This document shows positions 26,068 to 34,927 of a stretch of 64,000 nt of DNA, in pieces (within the stretch, counting starts at the first letter, position 1; every line of letters starts with the position of its first letter). The translations under genes and the position numbers were made by a program. Source of the stretch: a bacterium (GTDB taxonomy: Bacteria; Zhuqueibacterota; Zhuqueibacteria; Residuimicrobiales; Krinioviventaceae); the NCBI GenBank assembly GCA_029561455.1, contig JAKQIY010000068.1, positions 62,001 through 126,000 of the forward strand, in the 5' to 3' direction. Below the pieces are notes generated by a model. That model was not told the DNA's origin. It worked only from the letters and a program-made list of their open reading frames with translations, and searched no databases.

Positions 26068-27294
26068 ATGAACAAGAAATCTATTGATGATCTCAAATTA
26101 AAGGGCAAACGCGTATTGATCCGCGTGGATTTTAATGTGCCATTGACCGATGATAAAAAAGTTGGCGATGATAAACGTATCGTTGCCGCGCTGCCGACGA
26201 TAAAAAAAGTGATCAATGATGGCGGTAAAGCCATATTAATGTCCCACCTTGGCCGTCCGGACGGCCAGAAACTGCTGGAATACTCCCTGGAACCGGTTGC
26301 CGAACACCTGGGTAAACTGCTGGATAAAAAAGTCGTGTTTGCGCCGGATTGTGTCGGTAAAGAAACCGAAGCCCTGGTCGCTAAAATGCAGGACGGCGAT
26401 GTGATGCTGCTGGAAAACCTGCGCTTTTACCCGGAAGAAGAAGGCAAAAAAGAAGGCAAGAAATTAACCAAAGCCGAACAGCAATGGTTCATCGACGCCC
26501 TGGCAAAACTTGGCGATCTGTATGTTGATGACGCTTTCGGCACCGCCCATCGCCCGCATGCTTCCATGTCCGGCATACCGGAAAAGCTAGGACAAGGCGC
26601 TTCCGGCTACCTGATGCAAAAAGAACTGGAATATTTTGCCAAAGTGTTCGACAACCCGGCTAAACCGCTGCTGGCTATTCTCGGCGGCGCCAAAGTGAGC
26701 GACAAGATTCTGGTCATCGAGAATTTGCTGGATCAGGTCGACAGCCTCATCATCGGCGGCGCAATGGCGTATACCTTTTTAAAAGCCAAAGGTGTAGCCG
26801 TAGGTAAATCCCGCGTGGAAGAAGAATTTGTCGATAAAGCCAAAGGCTATATCGAAAAAGCCAAACAGAAAAATGTAAAACTGTTGCTGCCGGTTGACCA
26901 TATTGTCGGCGCGGCTTTCCCAACTGCCGACGCTCCCGGTACACCAACCGCGACAACCGGCGAAGCGATCGACGCCGACAAGATGGGCCTGGATATTGGT
27001 CCGAAGACCATTGACATATTCATTAAAACCATTAAAGATTCCAAAACGATCATCTGGAACGGCCCGATGGGTGTGTTTGAAGTCAAAGGCTATGATAAAG
27101 GCACCTTTGCGATTGCAGAAGCTATTGCTACCAGCGGCGCAGTATCGGTCGTTGGCGGCGGCGATTCCGCCAGCGCGGCCAAGAAATCCGGTTTTGGCAA
27201 ACAGTTCGGCCACATTTCCACCGGCGGCGGCGCCAGCCTGGAACTGATGGAAGGAAAAATCCTCCCCGGCGTAGCGGCGTTAAGTAACAAATAG
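26068..27294 (+). CDS. pgk: Phosphoglycerate kinase
   Basis: Glycolytic interconversion of 1,3-bisphosphoglycerate + ADP and 3-phosphoglycerate + ATP in the cytoplasm. 408 residues, close to the usual length. Motifs: RVLIRVDFNVPL (substrate signature), SHLGRPDG, LLENLRFYPEEEGKK, DDAFGTAHRPHAS, LAILGGAKVSDK, WNGPMGVFE, GGGDSASAAKKSG and STGGGASLELMEGK. The start is the ATG after ggagttaaa. It stands alone; codons are visibly richer in G/C-ending forms than in neighbours, as expected for strong expression. A pair TCACAA/TTGTGA (25950-25955, 25975-25980) lies upstream with unclear meaning. Confidence 0.98.
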   Translation: MNKKSIDDLKLKGKRVLIRVDFNVPLTDDKKVGDDKRIVAALPTIKKVINDGGKAILMSHLGRPDGQKLLEYSLEPVAEHLGKLLDKKVVFAPDCVGKETEALVAKMQDGDVMLLENLRFYPEEEGKKEGKKLTKAEQQWFIDALAKLGDLYVDDAFGTAHRPHASMSGIPEKLGQGASGYLMQKELEYFAKVFDNPAKPLLAILGGAKVSDKILVIENLLDQVDSLIIGGAMAYTFLKAKGVAVGKSRVEEEFVDKAKGYIEKAKQKNVKLLLPVDHIVGAAFPTADAPGTPTATTGEAIDADKMGLDIGPKTIDIFIKTIKDSKTIIWNGPMGVFEVKGYDKGTFAIAEAIATSGAVSVVGGGDSASAAKKSGFGKQFGHISTGGGASLELMEGKILPGVAALSNK

Positions 27295-27308
27295 TAACTT
27301 GATTGTGT

Positions 27309-27332
27309 GTCCAGCCCGGAACCGGGCTGGAC
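27309..27332 (+). terminator. Strong hairpin after pgk
   Basis: GTCCAGCCCGG and CCGGGCTGGAC pair perfectly over an AA loop. The following tail (gctgctttgtttt) is only moderately T-rich, so termination or mRNA 3'-end protection are both possible. Confidence 0.65.
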
Positions 27333-27430
27333 GCTGCTTTGTTTTAGCTTTGCTCACTTTTTAATTCTTCAAATATTACATAACTTCGGTTCGGTTTCGT
27401 TCAAAATTGGCATTGATCTTACGATTAAAA

Positions 27431-27446
27431 TGTGATGTGGTTCACA
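27431..27446 (+). promoter_or_regulatory. Consensus CRP-type operator
   Basis: TGTGA-TGTGGT-TCACA, in the context aaaa...ttaa, matches the E. coli CRP consensus half-sites and spacing exactly. A possible -10 TATACT (27491-27496) would put the transcript start about 62-65 bp from the site centre, as in class I CRP activation. The -35 region is poor, as is common at activator-dependent promoters. The downstream gene is at 27541, and a Crp family protein is encoded at 51209. Confidence 0.72.
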
Positions 27447-27540
27447 TTAATTTGCTTTCAGTTGTAACCTTTTTCCCTCGCTACCGTTTATATACTGTCA
27501 AACAACAATTTAGTGTACTTTCACATTATAGAGGTTAGTT

Positions 27541-28155
27541 ATGAAAAAATTAGCTTTTTTGCTGATCATTGCTTTTGCTTTTATGCAAACTGTTTTTGCA
27601 GCCGATGAAGAAACTTTACTGGGCGGTGATTTTACCAGTGGCGGTTTTGGCGGTCCGGTAGTCAAAGTATCGCAAGTCAATAATGAGACTGCCGTGTTGA
27701 TGGGCGGTCGGGGCGGCTGGATTATCAACCATAGTTTAATTCTGGGCGGCGGCGGTTATGGCCTGGTAAATGAGATTGAAGCTCCCGGTGTCTTTATCAA
27801 TGGCCGTCAGGCGAATTTACAGTTCGGTTACGGCGGTTTCGAAATTGAGTACGTAGCCCATCCAATGGAACTGTTAAATTACTCCGTTTATTTATTGATC
27901 GGCGGCGGCAGCGTTGAAAATACAATATGGGACAATGATTATGATGATGATGAATATGATGATTATGATTCTCATCAGGACAACATTTATGTCGTTGAAC
28001 CGGCAGTCAATGTTACCCTGAATGTAACATCCTTTTTCCGCGTCAGCGGCGGCGTCTCATACCGCTATGTTACCGGTGTGGATATTGCGGGCACCAGCAA
28101 TGAAGAATTGACGCAACCATCTTATAATCTCACTTTTCGATTTGGAAAATTTTAA
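27541..28155 (+). CDS. Putative outer-membrane beta-barrel-like protein
   Basis: 204 residues with a clear signal peptide (LAFLLIIAFAFMQTVFAA). The rest has alternating glycine-rich amphipathic strands (LILGGGGYGLVN, LQFGYGGFEIEYVAHP, YSVYLLIGGGSVEN, VTLNVTSFFRVSGGVSYRYV) and ends in aromatic F, as many outer-membrane barrels do. An extreme acidic insert (DNDYDDDEYDDYD, around residues 136-148) probably forms an exposed, possibly cation-binding loop. I do not recognise a named family. A CRP-type operator lies about 95 bp upstream and a hairpin follows, so it looks like a single cAMP-controlled transcription unit. Confidence 0.75.
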   Translation: MKKLAFLLIIAFAFMQTVFAADEETLLGGDFTSGGFGGPVVKVSQVNNETAVLMGGRGGWIINHSLILGGGGYGLVNEIEAPGVFINGRQANLQFGYGGFEIEYVAHPMELLNYSVYLLIGGGSVENTIWDNDYDDDEYDDYDSHQDNIYVVEPAVNVTLNVTSFFRVSGGVSYRYVTGVDIAGTSNEELTQPSYNLTFRFGKF

Positions 28156-28171
28156 TAGCTATTTTTTCAAA

Positions 28172-28201
28172 CGGCGCATTGTCTTGTTCGGCAGTGCGCC
28201 G
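28172..28201 (+). terminator. Hairpin after the beta-barrel-like gene
   Basis: CGGCGCA (28172-28178) pairs with TGCGCCG (28195-28201) over a 16-nt loop; the tail (ctttcatat) is weakly T-rich. Confidence 0.5.
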
Positions 28202-28394
28202 CTTTCATATCCAGGCACTCTTTTTACAATATCGTCTTGGGGTCATTATTTTTTATTTGAATCGCCAGTTAGTGAATAGTTGGAAACGACACATAAAATT
28301 TTATTTTGAATTCGTTGTGACAAGTTGTAAATTCTTCACAAGAGTGGGATAAATACAGAATTTTTGAAAACAAATCAGGTGGAGCGGCCTAGTG

Positions 28395-29267
28395 ATGAAT
28401 ATTAATGAGCCATTACGTTCACAACTAGTAGTTTATCAGAAAAATGAAATTACCGAGCACCACATCTATAAAAATCTGGCCAATATAATCAAAGAACCGG
28501 AAAACCAAAAAGTTTTGTTACAAATTTCCGCCGATGAATTGCGCCATTACCAACAATGGAAAACATATACCGGAATCGATATTGAACCGAACTGGTGGAA
28601 AATACGTTTTTATGTTTTAATTTGTCGGGTCTTCGGTATTACCTTCGGTATCAAGCTGATGGAAAGCGGGGAAGAGGGCGCGCAGAAAAGTTATCATCAA
28701 ATTTTAAATGAAATTCCGGAAATCAGCCGGATTGAACAAGATGAAAATGAGCACGAGAAAGCCCTGGTCGCCATGTTGGATGAAGAAAGGTTGCACTATA
28801 TCGGCTCCATTGTGTTAGGTTTAAATGACGCTCTCGTGGAACTGACCGGCGCCCTGGCAGGGTTTACCCTGGCCTTGCAAAATATCCGCCTGATCGCCTT
28901 AACGGGACTGATAACCGGGATTGCCGCCGCACTTTCTATGGCCGCATCGGAGTATCTATCCACCAAAACTGAAAAAGATCATCGCAATCCGTTAAAAGCT
29001 TCTATTTACACCGGTTTCGCTTATATCTTCACAGTAATTATGCTAATCTTACCTTTTTTAATTTTGGGGAATTATCTGTTCGCGCTATTTTTTACCATGA
29101 TTATTGCCATATTGATCATTGCCTTTTTTAACTATTATATTGCGGTGGTTGAAGATGTATCTTTTAAAACACGGTTTCTGGAAATGGCCGGACTTTCAAC
29201 CGGTGTAGCTCTAATCAGCTTTTTCATTGGCTTTCTCCTTAAGCGATTTATCGGTGTTGATATTTAA
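28395..29267 (+). CDS. Ferritin-like domain fused to a VIT1/CCC1 membrane transporter (MbfA-like)
   Basis: 290 residues; the ATG at 28395 and the GTG at 28392 both fit ggtggag. The first 130 residues form a rubrerythrin/ferritin-like helical bundle with metal ligands in NEITEHHIYKNLA, SADELRHYQQW and DENEHEKALV. The C-terminal half is VIT1-like: GLNDALVELTGALAGFTLAL, AAALSMAASEYLSTKTEKD, then three more helices. Related MbfA proteins export iron or manganese and protect against iron/peroxide stress. The ferroxidase-type domain probably faces the cytoplasm and loads the channel. Single gene; no iron-box visible by eye. Confidence 0.88.
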   Translation: MNINEPLRSQLVVYQKNEITEHHIYKNLANIIKEPENQKVLLQISADELRHYQQWKTYTGIDIEPNWWKIRFYVLICRVFGITFGIKLMESGEEGAQKSYHQILNEIPEISRIEQDENEHEKALVAMLDEERLHYIGSIVLGLNDALVELTGALAGFTLALQNIRLIALTGLITGIAAALSMAASEYLSTKTEKDHRNPLKASIYTGFAYIFTVIMLILPFLILGNYLFALFFTMIIAILIIAFFNYYIAVVEDVSFKTRFLEMAGLSTGVALISFFIGFLLKRFIGVDI

Positions 29268-29317
29268 CAATTTAATAATATAACCGGAAACATTACCATA
29301 GAAATGTGAGGTATATT

Positions 29318-32300
29318 ATGCAAAAATATTTACTTCTTTTACTTGCTATTGTAATTTTAAATCCCGGTAAAAACAATGCGATGCAGCTACAACAGGAATC
29401 ACGATGGGTTGGCGGTTCCAGTCGGGCTGCGGCGCTATACAATGACTATTGCCTGACCGGGGTGGGGGGATATTTACAGGTATTTAATGTTAATACTTAT
29501 GAAAAACTGGCCGAACTGGACCTTGGCGACGTTATTACTCATATTACCATTGCCGGGAACGCCGCATATATATCTGCTTCAGGAGCCGGTACTGTGGTTA
29601 TTGACATATCGGACCCCGAACATCCCGATTCTATTTCCACGATTGCAGGATATACTCCCAAATCGGTTGTTGATAATAATTTTTTATATATTGCCTCCTA
29701 TACAGATGGATTCAAGATCTATGATATTCAGGATCCACTCAACCCGGTATTCACAGGCGCGCTGGATGTTGAAGGATTTGTGATGGATATTTCTGTAAAA
29801 GGCAATTATGCTTACCTGATGAACCTGACCAAAGGCATTCAGGTAATAAATATTGCGGATAAAAGCGCTCCGCAATATATCAAAGATGTATTGACGACGG
29901 AAAATGCCCTGGTTAGCGCCGTATATGGTAAATACCTGCTGGTCGGATTTACCAACTATGGAGAGGGTATTGATATTTTCGATTTGACCGATCCGGACAC
30001 ACCGCAAAAAGCCGCTTATATCGACAGCCTGAATTATATTTATGATATGAAAATTAAAGACAACTACCTGTTCACCGCCAGCGCCTGGTATGGGGTTTTT
30101 ATTTATGACCTCACCAATCCACTAAATCCTGTGGAATACTGGAAAAGGGATAGTGATTATGTGGTAAGTGTGGATGTTAATAATTCAAATCTGGTTTATG
30201 CAGACCAGGAAAACGGTATGGTGATCATGCCGATGAATGATGATGCACAGCCTGTCATACCTAATAAACTGGAACTGGATTGTACTAGTACACAAATGCT
30301 TGGTTTTGCAGACTATCTTTATATTCCTGAAGGGCGGTCTGCGCATATTGTTAACGTCAAGCCGCCACAGGGTCTGTCTTATCTAAAAAAAGTGACTATG
30401 AAAATTCAACGTAATATCGTTTACGAGGATAAAAAACTCTATTCAAGTTACAGTGATTATATCTATACCTACGATTTAACCGATCCATTGAATCCGAGTG
30501 GATTAGATTCACTTAAAATGAAAGGGGATACTTATCGTGTCGCCAAGTCCGGAAATTATGTTTTTGCCTGCGCCAACGGCAGCTATAAATCTATTGCCTG
30601 CGAAATCATAGATGCTACCAATCCGGCCGATTTGAAATCCGTATCACAAATTAATTATCTCTATCGGTTCATCAGGCATTATCCGGTCAACGACCGTCTT
30701 TATGCTCTGGATGAATATGGCGGTTTATTCCGTATCGATATATCCAATATCGCGGCGCCGGTTTTTGACAAGACCCCGATCGACCCCGATTCGGTTTTGG
30801 GTTTCTGGATCAAAGATAACCTGGCATTTGTAACCACTTCGGAAGATTTACTCAAAATCTATGATATCGGTGACCCAGATAATTTTCAATTACTGAAAGA
30901 ATATTCATCGACAAACTTTATTGGCGAACCGCTTTTTTATGGCAATCTTGCTTATACCTCCACATACAATGGCATGCGTATTTTTGATTTCAGTAATCCC
31001 CTGCAGGCGCGGGAAATCGGCTTTCTGGATATCTATCCCTATTTTACCACGCCGGTAATAATCGGCAACCAGCTTTATGTGTATAAAATAATCATGGAAA
31101 ACCTGATCATGCAATTCAGCCTGGCCGATCCGGTTAATCCCGGAGTTCCCGGAGTTATCAGGCAATTGGGGTATAATAATACCGTTGCAGTAAACGACCA
31201 GGCCGTATTTGTCGCGAATCAATCCGGCGCTTTTTTAGCTCTTGATATGCAGCAGCCCAAAGCGCAAATATCAAGTTCAATCTCTACAAGTGGTTCGATC
31301 AAGGGAATTGCCCTGTCCGGCGATCTGGCTTTCCTGGCGGAAGATAATTTTGGAATGCGCATAATAAATGTAGCCGATCCGGCCTATCCCGTGCAATTGG
31401 GCAATTATCATCCGACCACCAACGGCTCGGTAACAGATGTGCTTGTGCATGGTAATTATGCTTATTTATATGGTGGAATTTATGGATTAAAGATCATCGA
31501 TATTTCCAATCCCGAATCACCGATGGAAGCAGGTTCACTGCCCGCGGCTAATGCCTATTCTACCGGTAAATCATGTTTACATTATCCCTATTTTTATTGT
31601 ACGGAAGGAAATGCCGGTGTCAAGATTGTTAATGTTGCCAATCCGGAAGCGCCGGAAATAATTTCCACAATCAATACCGACGGCACTGCTTATGATGTGG
31701 ATTATAAGGATAATTACCTGTATGTTGCCGATGGCCGCTATCATCTCCGGGTTTATGATGTACAAAATCCCGCAGCGCCGGTTCTTATGACCTCGGTTGA
31801 ATTAAGAAATTGCACTGTGGAACGTATTTGTATTGCCGGGAAATGGGCATTTTTATGTTGTTCCTATAATGGAGTCTACATCTTTGATATAACCGACCCG
31901 GCGAATCCGGTCGAAGCCGGTCATATCACTTTCCGAGATTGTGAAATAACCGATGCTTTTTTCCATAATGGTTATCTCTATTTTTCTGATAAATATGCCG
32001 GTGTTTTTAAGTACAGCAGTGATCAGTTCACAGCCATTCAGCAGAATTCACTACCGACTCCGACGGTAACCCGGTTATATTCAAACTATCCCAACCCGTT
32101 CAATACCGTGTCGTGTATTGAATATGAACTGGCTAAACCGGGACTGGTGAAACTGGAAATATTCAATATTAACGGGCAAAAAATCAAAACCCTGGTCAAT
32201 CACCGGCAGGAAAGCGGTTTTTATCGGATTAACTGGGATGCGACCAATGATGCCGGTGTGCCCGTAGCCACCGGTTTATATTTGTATCGTTTGAAAACCG

Positions 32301-32341
32301 GCGATTCGGCGCATATAAAAAGAATGATACTTTTGAAATGA
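29318..32341 (+). CDS. LVIVD-repeat surface protein with sorting domain
   Basis: 1007 residues from the ATG at 29318, six bases after gagg; the GTG at 29306 is inside the ribosome-binding area. A signal peptide (YLLLLLAIVILNPGKNNA) is followed by some 20 LVIVD-type propeller repeats of about 42 residues, each with a core like (V/I)xxxGNYAYL...GLKIIDISNPESP and variants (IYDLTNPLNPVEY, IVNVANPEAPEI). The C-terminal 85 residues are a sorting tail (NYPNPFNTVSCIEYEL, FNINGQKIKTL, GLYLYRL, KRMILLK). LVIVD proteins are extracellular with unknown function; they may act as adhesins or scaffolds. It lies before the GH95 gene. Confidence 0.9.
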   Translation: MQKYLLLLLAIVILNPGKNNAMQLQQESRWVGGSSRAAALYNDYCLTGVGGYLQVFNVNTYEKLAELDLGDVITHITIAGNAAYISASGAGTVVIDISDPEHPDSISTIAGYTPKSVVDNNFLYIASYTDGFKIYDIQDPLNPVFTGALDVEGFVMDISVKGNYAYLMNLTKGIQVINIADKSAPQYIKDVLTTENALVSAVYGKYLLVGFTNYGEGIDIFDLTDPDTPQKAAYIDSLNYIYDMKIKDNYLFTASAWYGVFIYDLTNPLNPVEYWKRDSDYVVSVDVNNSNLVYADQENGMVIMPMNDDAQPVIPNKLELDCTSTQMLGFADYLYIPEGRSAHIVNVKPPQGLSYLKKVTMKIQRNIVYEDKKLYSSYSDYIYTYDLTDPLNPSGLDSLKMKGDTYRVAKSGNYVFACANGSYKSIACEIIDATNPADLKSVSQINYLYRFIRHYPVNDRLYALDEYGGLFRIDISNIAAPVFDKTPIDPDSVLGFWIKDNLAFVTTSEDLLKIYDIGDPDNFQLLKEYSSTNFIGEPLFYGNLAYTSTYNGMRIFDFSNPLQAREIGFLDIYPYFTTPVIIGNQLYVYKIIMENLIMQFSLADPVNPGVPGVIRQLGYNNTVAVNDQAVFVANQSGAFLALDMQQPKAQISSSISTSGSIKGIALSGDLAFLAEDNFGMRIINVADPAYPVQLGNYHPTTNGSVTDVLVHGNYAYLYGGIYGLKIIDISNPESPMEAGSLPAANAYSTGKSCLHYPYFYCTEGNAGVKIVNVANPEAPEIISTINTDGTAYDVDYKDNYLYVADGRYHLRVYDVQNPAAPVLMTSVELRNCTVERICIAGKWAFLCCSYNGVYIFDITDPANPVEAGHITFRDCEITDAFFHNGYLYFSDKYAGVFKYSSDQFTAIQQNSLPTPTVTRLYSNYPNPFNTVSCIEYELAKPGLVKLEIFNINGQKIKTLVNHRQESGFYRINWDATNDAGVPVATGLYLYRLKTGDSAHIKRMILLK

Positions 32342-32422
32342 TGTATATAACAGGTTGACTGGATTCATATTGAACCTTTAATCCTGTTTGTGGCTTAGTC
32401 CCATAGCTTATAGGAGATTATT

Positions 32423-34870
32423 GTGATTCTCAAGAGATCATGTTATCTGATTCTGTTTGCGCTGTTGTTGCCGATTATTTTTATTTCGTGTAAATCAAGC
32501 CGGAATTTACAAACTAATGAACTGCTCTGGTATACCTATCCTGCTCAGTACTGGAACAGCCAGGTGTTGCATCTAGGCAATGGTTACCTGGGCGCTTCAT
32601 TTTTCGGCGGCGTCGATACTGAAATTATTGCCCTGACCGAGAAAAGTATGTGGACCGGCGGCCCGTATCGCGGCAATCTGCAGGAAATCGGCGTTAATCC
32701 CAAATCCTTGTCCAGTTTACCCAAAATTCGTGAGGCTGTTGTCAATGGCAACATCTATAAAGCGGATAGTCTCACCCAACATGATTTTTTAGGAGACGAT
32801 CAACTCTTTGGCAACTTTACCAGCATCGGGGAACTGGCGATCAATTTTAATCATCGCCAACAGGTGCACAATTACCGGCGCGAACTGGATCTCTCGCAAT
32901 CGCTTGGCAGAGTGACCTATTCAATTGGGGATGTTACTTTTTATCGCAAGTACTTTTGTTCGTATCCGGACCAAATTTTTGCTATGAAATTCACCGCCAG
33001 CCGCCCCGGCGCTGTCAGTTTTGCCCTGACCATGAATGTATTCCAGGATTCAGCCGCAATCGATATTCAACCGCCCGATTATTATGTAAACGGCTTTATT
33101 AATGAAAACCACCGGCCATTCCAGGTTTGTATCCATCTGGAAAATAATGGGGGAGAAGTGATGGTCCGGAGCGATTCCCTGTGTGTCGATCATGCCGATA
33201 CTGTTATTATCTACCTGACCGCAGCTACCAATTACCGCCTGCATTACCCGGATTATAGCGGTGAAAACCCGGCTATAACCAACCGGCAGATCATGGATAA
33301 GGTGTTACAACAAAATTATGAACAACTTGAAGCAAATCATATCCATGATTACCAGGAATTGTATAACCGGGTTACATTACACCTTCAAGGCGATGCGCAA
33401 GTAGAAAAATTATCCACCGATCAGCGTTGGCGGCGATTAAAAAATGGTCAATCTGATCCTGGTTTGAAAGCGCTGGCTTTTAACCTGGGCAGGTATATGA
33501 TTATCAGTTCATCGCGGCCGGGAACGTTACCAGCCAACTTGCAGGGCGTGTGGAACAATTTCAAGGTTGCTCCCTGGGCCGGCAATTACCAGAGTAATAT
33601 CAACCTGCAGGAAATTTATATGTCCTGCGGCCCGGTTGATTTACCGGAATGCCAGCAGGCATATATTGATTGGATCAGGGATTTATCTCAACCCGGCGCT
33701 GAAATCGCCCGCCGGTGTTATGGAACGGCTGGTTGGGTCAGTCACTCCACCGGTAATATATGGGGACATGCGGCGCCGCGCGGTGATATTATGTGGGGTA
33801 CATATCCCGTTGGTGCCGCCTGGCATTGCCAGCACTTGTGGGAACAGTATACCTATACTCCCGATTCCCTGTACCTACAAAACACCGCTTATCCCCTGAT
33901 GAAGAGCGCCTGCATATTTTGGTTGCAAAATCTTGTACCATATCAGGGCTATTTAATCAGTTCCCCTGCCGTCTCTGCCGAGCATGGGGCAATGTTGACT
34001 GAAAACGGCCTGAATCCTGCATTTCATGATATTAAAAGCGATCAATATCAATACAACATCCCAGGTGTTTACCAGGATATTGAAATGATTTGGGAATTAT
34101 TTACCAATACCGCAACGGCTGCAAAAATCACCGGCGATAATGCTTTTGCCGATAGCCTGTTGCAAATCCGCGCCAAGCTGCCACCTCTGAAAATTGGTAA
34201 ATATGGACAATTGCAGGAATGGTATGAAGATATTGATAACCCGGAGTGTCATCATCGGCATATTGCGCATTTGTATGCCGTTTATCCCGGTACTCAAATC
34301 CACCCCTTGACAACGCCGGAATTAGCCGGAGCCGCCGCCAAATCCCTGGATATGCGCGGTGATGGACGCTTTCCGCAACAGGAGCAAGTCTCCGGCGGCA
34401 ACTGGGCAAGGGCGCACCGCATCTGGTGCTGGACGCGCCTGCTGGATGGGAACCGCGCCAATAAAATTTTTACAGAATTACTCACCGAACAAGGATTTGA
34501 AAACCTGCTGACCTTTCAGCATATTGGCTATCACTGGGAACGGCCGGAGTATTACCATGAGGGAGATTCGCTTTACTGTCATTTTCAATTGGATGCTACT
34601 GCTTCAACCCCCGGTTTTATTGCGGAAATGCTGCTGCAATCTCATTTGGGGGAAATTCATCTACTGCCGGCGCTGCCCGATGAATTTGCAACCGGTTCGG
34701 TATCCGGCTTGAAAGCTCGTGGCGGTTATCACCTTGATATAAAGTGGCAGAATCGGGAATTACAGTCCGCTGTAATTTATTGCCCCGGCAATCATGTACC
34801 CCGAATCCGAGTTAAAGATCAGGTGCTTGATCTCTCCGGTGATAAAAGGATCAAACTAGTTCAACTATAA
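32423..34870 (+). CDS. GH95-type alpha-L-fucosidase lipoprotein
   Basis: 815 residues, GTG start six bases after taggag. The lipoprotein signal (LILFALLLPIIFISC) puts the mature protein on a membrane facing the periplasm or outside. GH95 features are VLHLGNGYLGASFFGG, LTEKSMWTGGPYRG, then the (alpha/alpha)6 barrel with LPANLQGVWNNFKVAPW, NYQSNINLQEIYMSCGP (catalytic-region asparagines), SPAVSAEHGA (acid Glu), GGNWARAHRIWCWTRLLDG and FQLDATASTPGFIAEMLLQS (Asp). The family removes alpha-1,2-fucose, or galactose in some members, from plant or host glycans. Intact by eye. It is consistent with fucosylated xyloglucan-type targets together with the GH2/43/3 genes upstream (inference). Confidence 0.9.
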   Translation: MILKRSCYLILFALLLPIIFISCKSSRNLQTNELLWYTYPAQYWNSQVLHLGNGYLGASFFGGVDTEIIALTEKSMWTGGPYRGNLQEIGVNPKSLSSLPKIREAVVNGNIYKADSLTQHDFLGDDQLFGNFTSIGELAINFNHRQQVHNYRRELDLSQSLGRVTYSIGDVTFYRKYFCSYPDQIFAMKFTASRPGAVSFALTMNVFQDSAAIDIQPPDYYVNGFINENHRPFQVCIHLENNGGEVMVRSDSLCVDHADTVIIYLTAATNYRLHYPDYSGENPAITNRQIMDKVLQQNYEQLEANHIHDYQELYNRVTLHLQGDAQVEKLSTDQRWRRLKNGQSDPGLKALAFNLGRYMIISSSRPGTLPANLQGVWNNFKVAPWAGNYQSNINLQEIYMSCGPVDLPECQQAYIDWIRDLSQPGAEIARRCYGTAGWVSHSTGNIWGHAAPRGDIMWGTYPVGAAWHCQHLWEQYTYTPDSLYLQNTAYPLMKSACIFWLQNLVPYQGYLISSPAVSAEHGAMLTENGLNPAFHDIKSDQYQYNIPGVYQDIEMIWELFTNTATAAKITGDNAFADSLLQIRAKLPPLKIGKYGQLQEWYEDIDNPECHHRHIAHLYAVYPGTQIHPLTTPELAGAAAKSLDMRGDGRFPQQEQVSGGNWARAHRIWCWTRLLDGNRANKIFTELLTEQGFENLLTFQHIGYHWERPEYYHEGDSLYCHFQLDATASTPGFIAEMLLQSHLGEIHLLPALPDEFATGSVSGLKARGGYHLDIKWQNRELQSAVIYCPGNHVPRIRVKDQVLDLSGDKRIKLVQL

Positions 34871-34927
34871 AAACTAGGCAATTATATCAAATATTACAAA
34901 AACTACTCTGGCAAAGGACGAATCGCG

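Noticed and set aside
26750-27290. Long open frames antisense to pgk
   Set aside because: They arise from the G/C-rich codon pattern of pgk; no ribosome-binding sites or recognisable domains.
28315-28348. TTGTGA...TCACAA pair as a second CRP site before the ferritin/VIT1 gene
   Set aside because: The half-sites are 15 nt apart rather than 6, so it does not fit a CRP operator.
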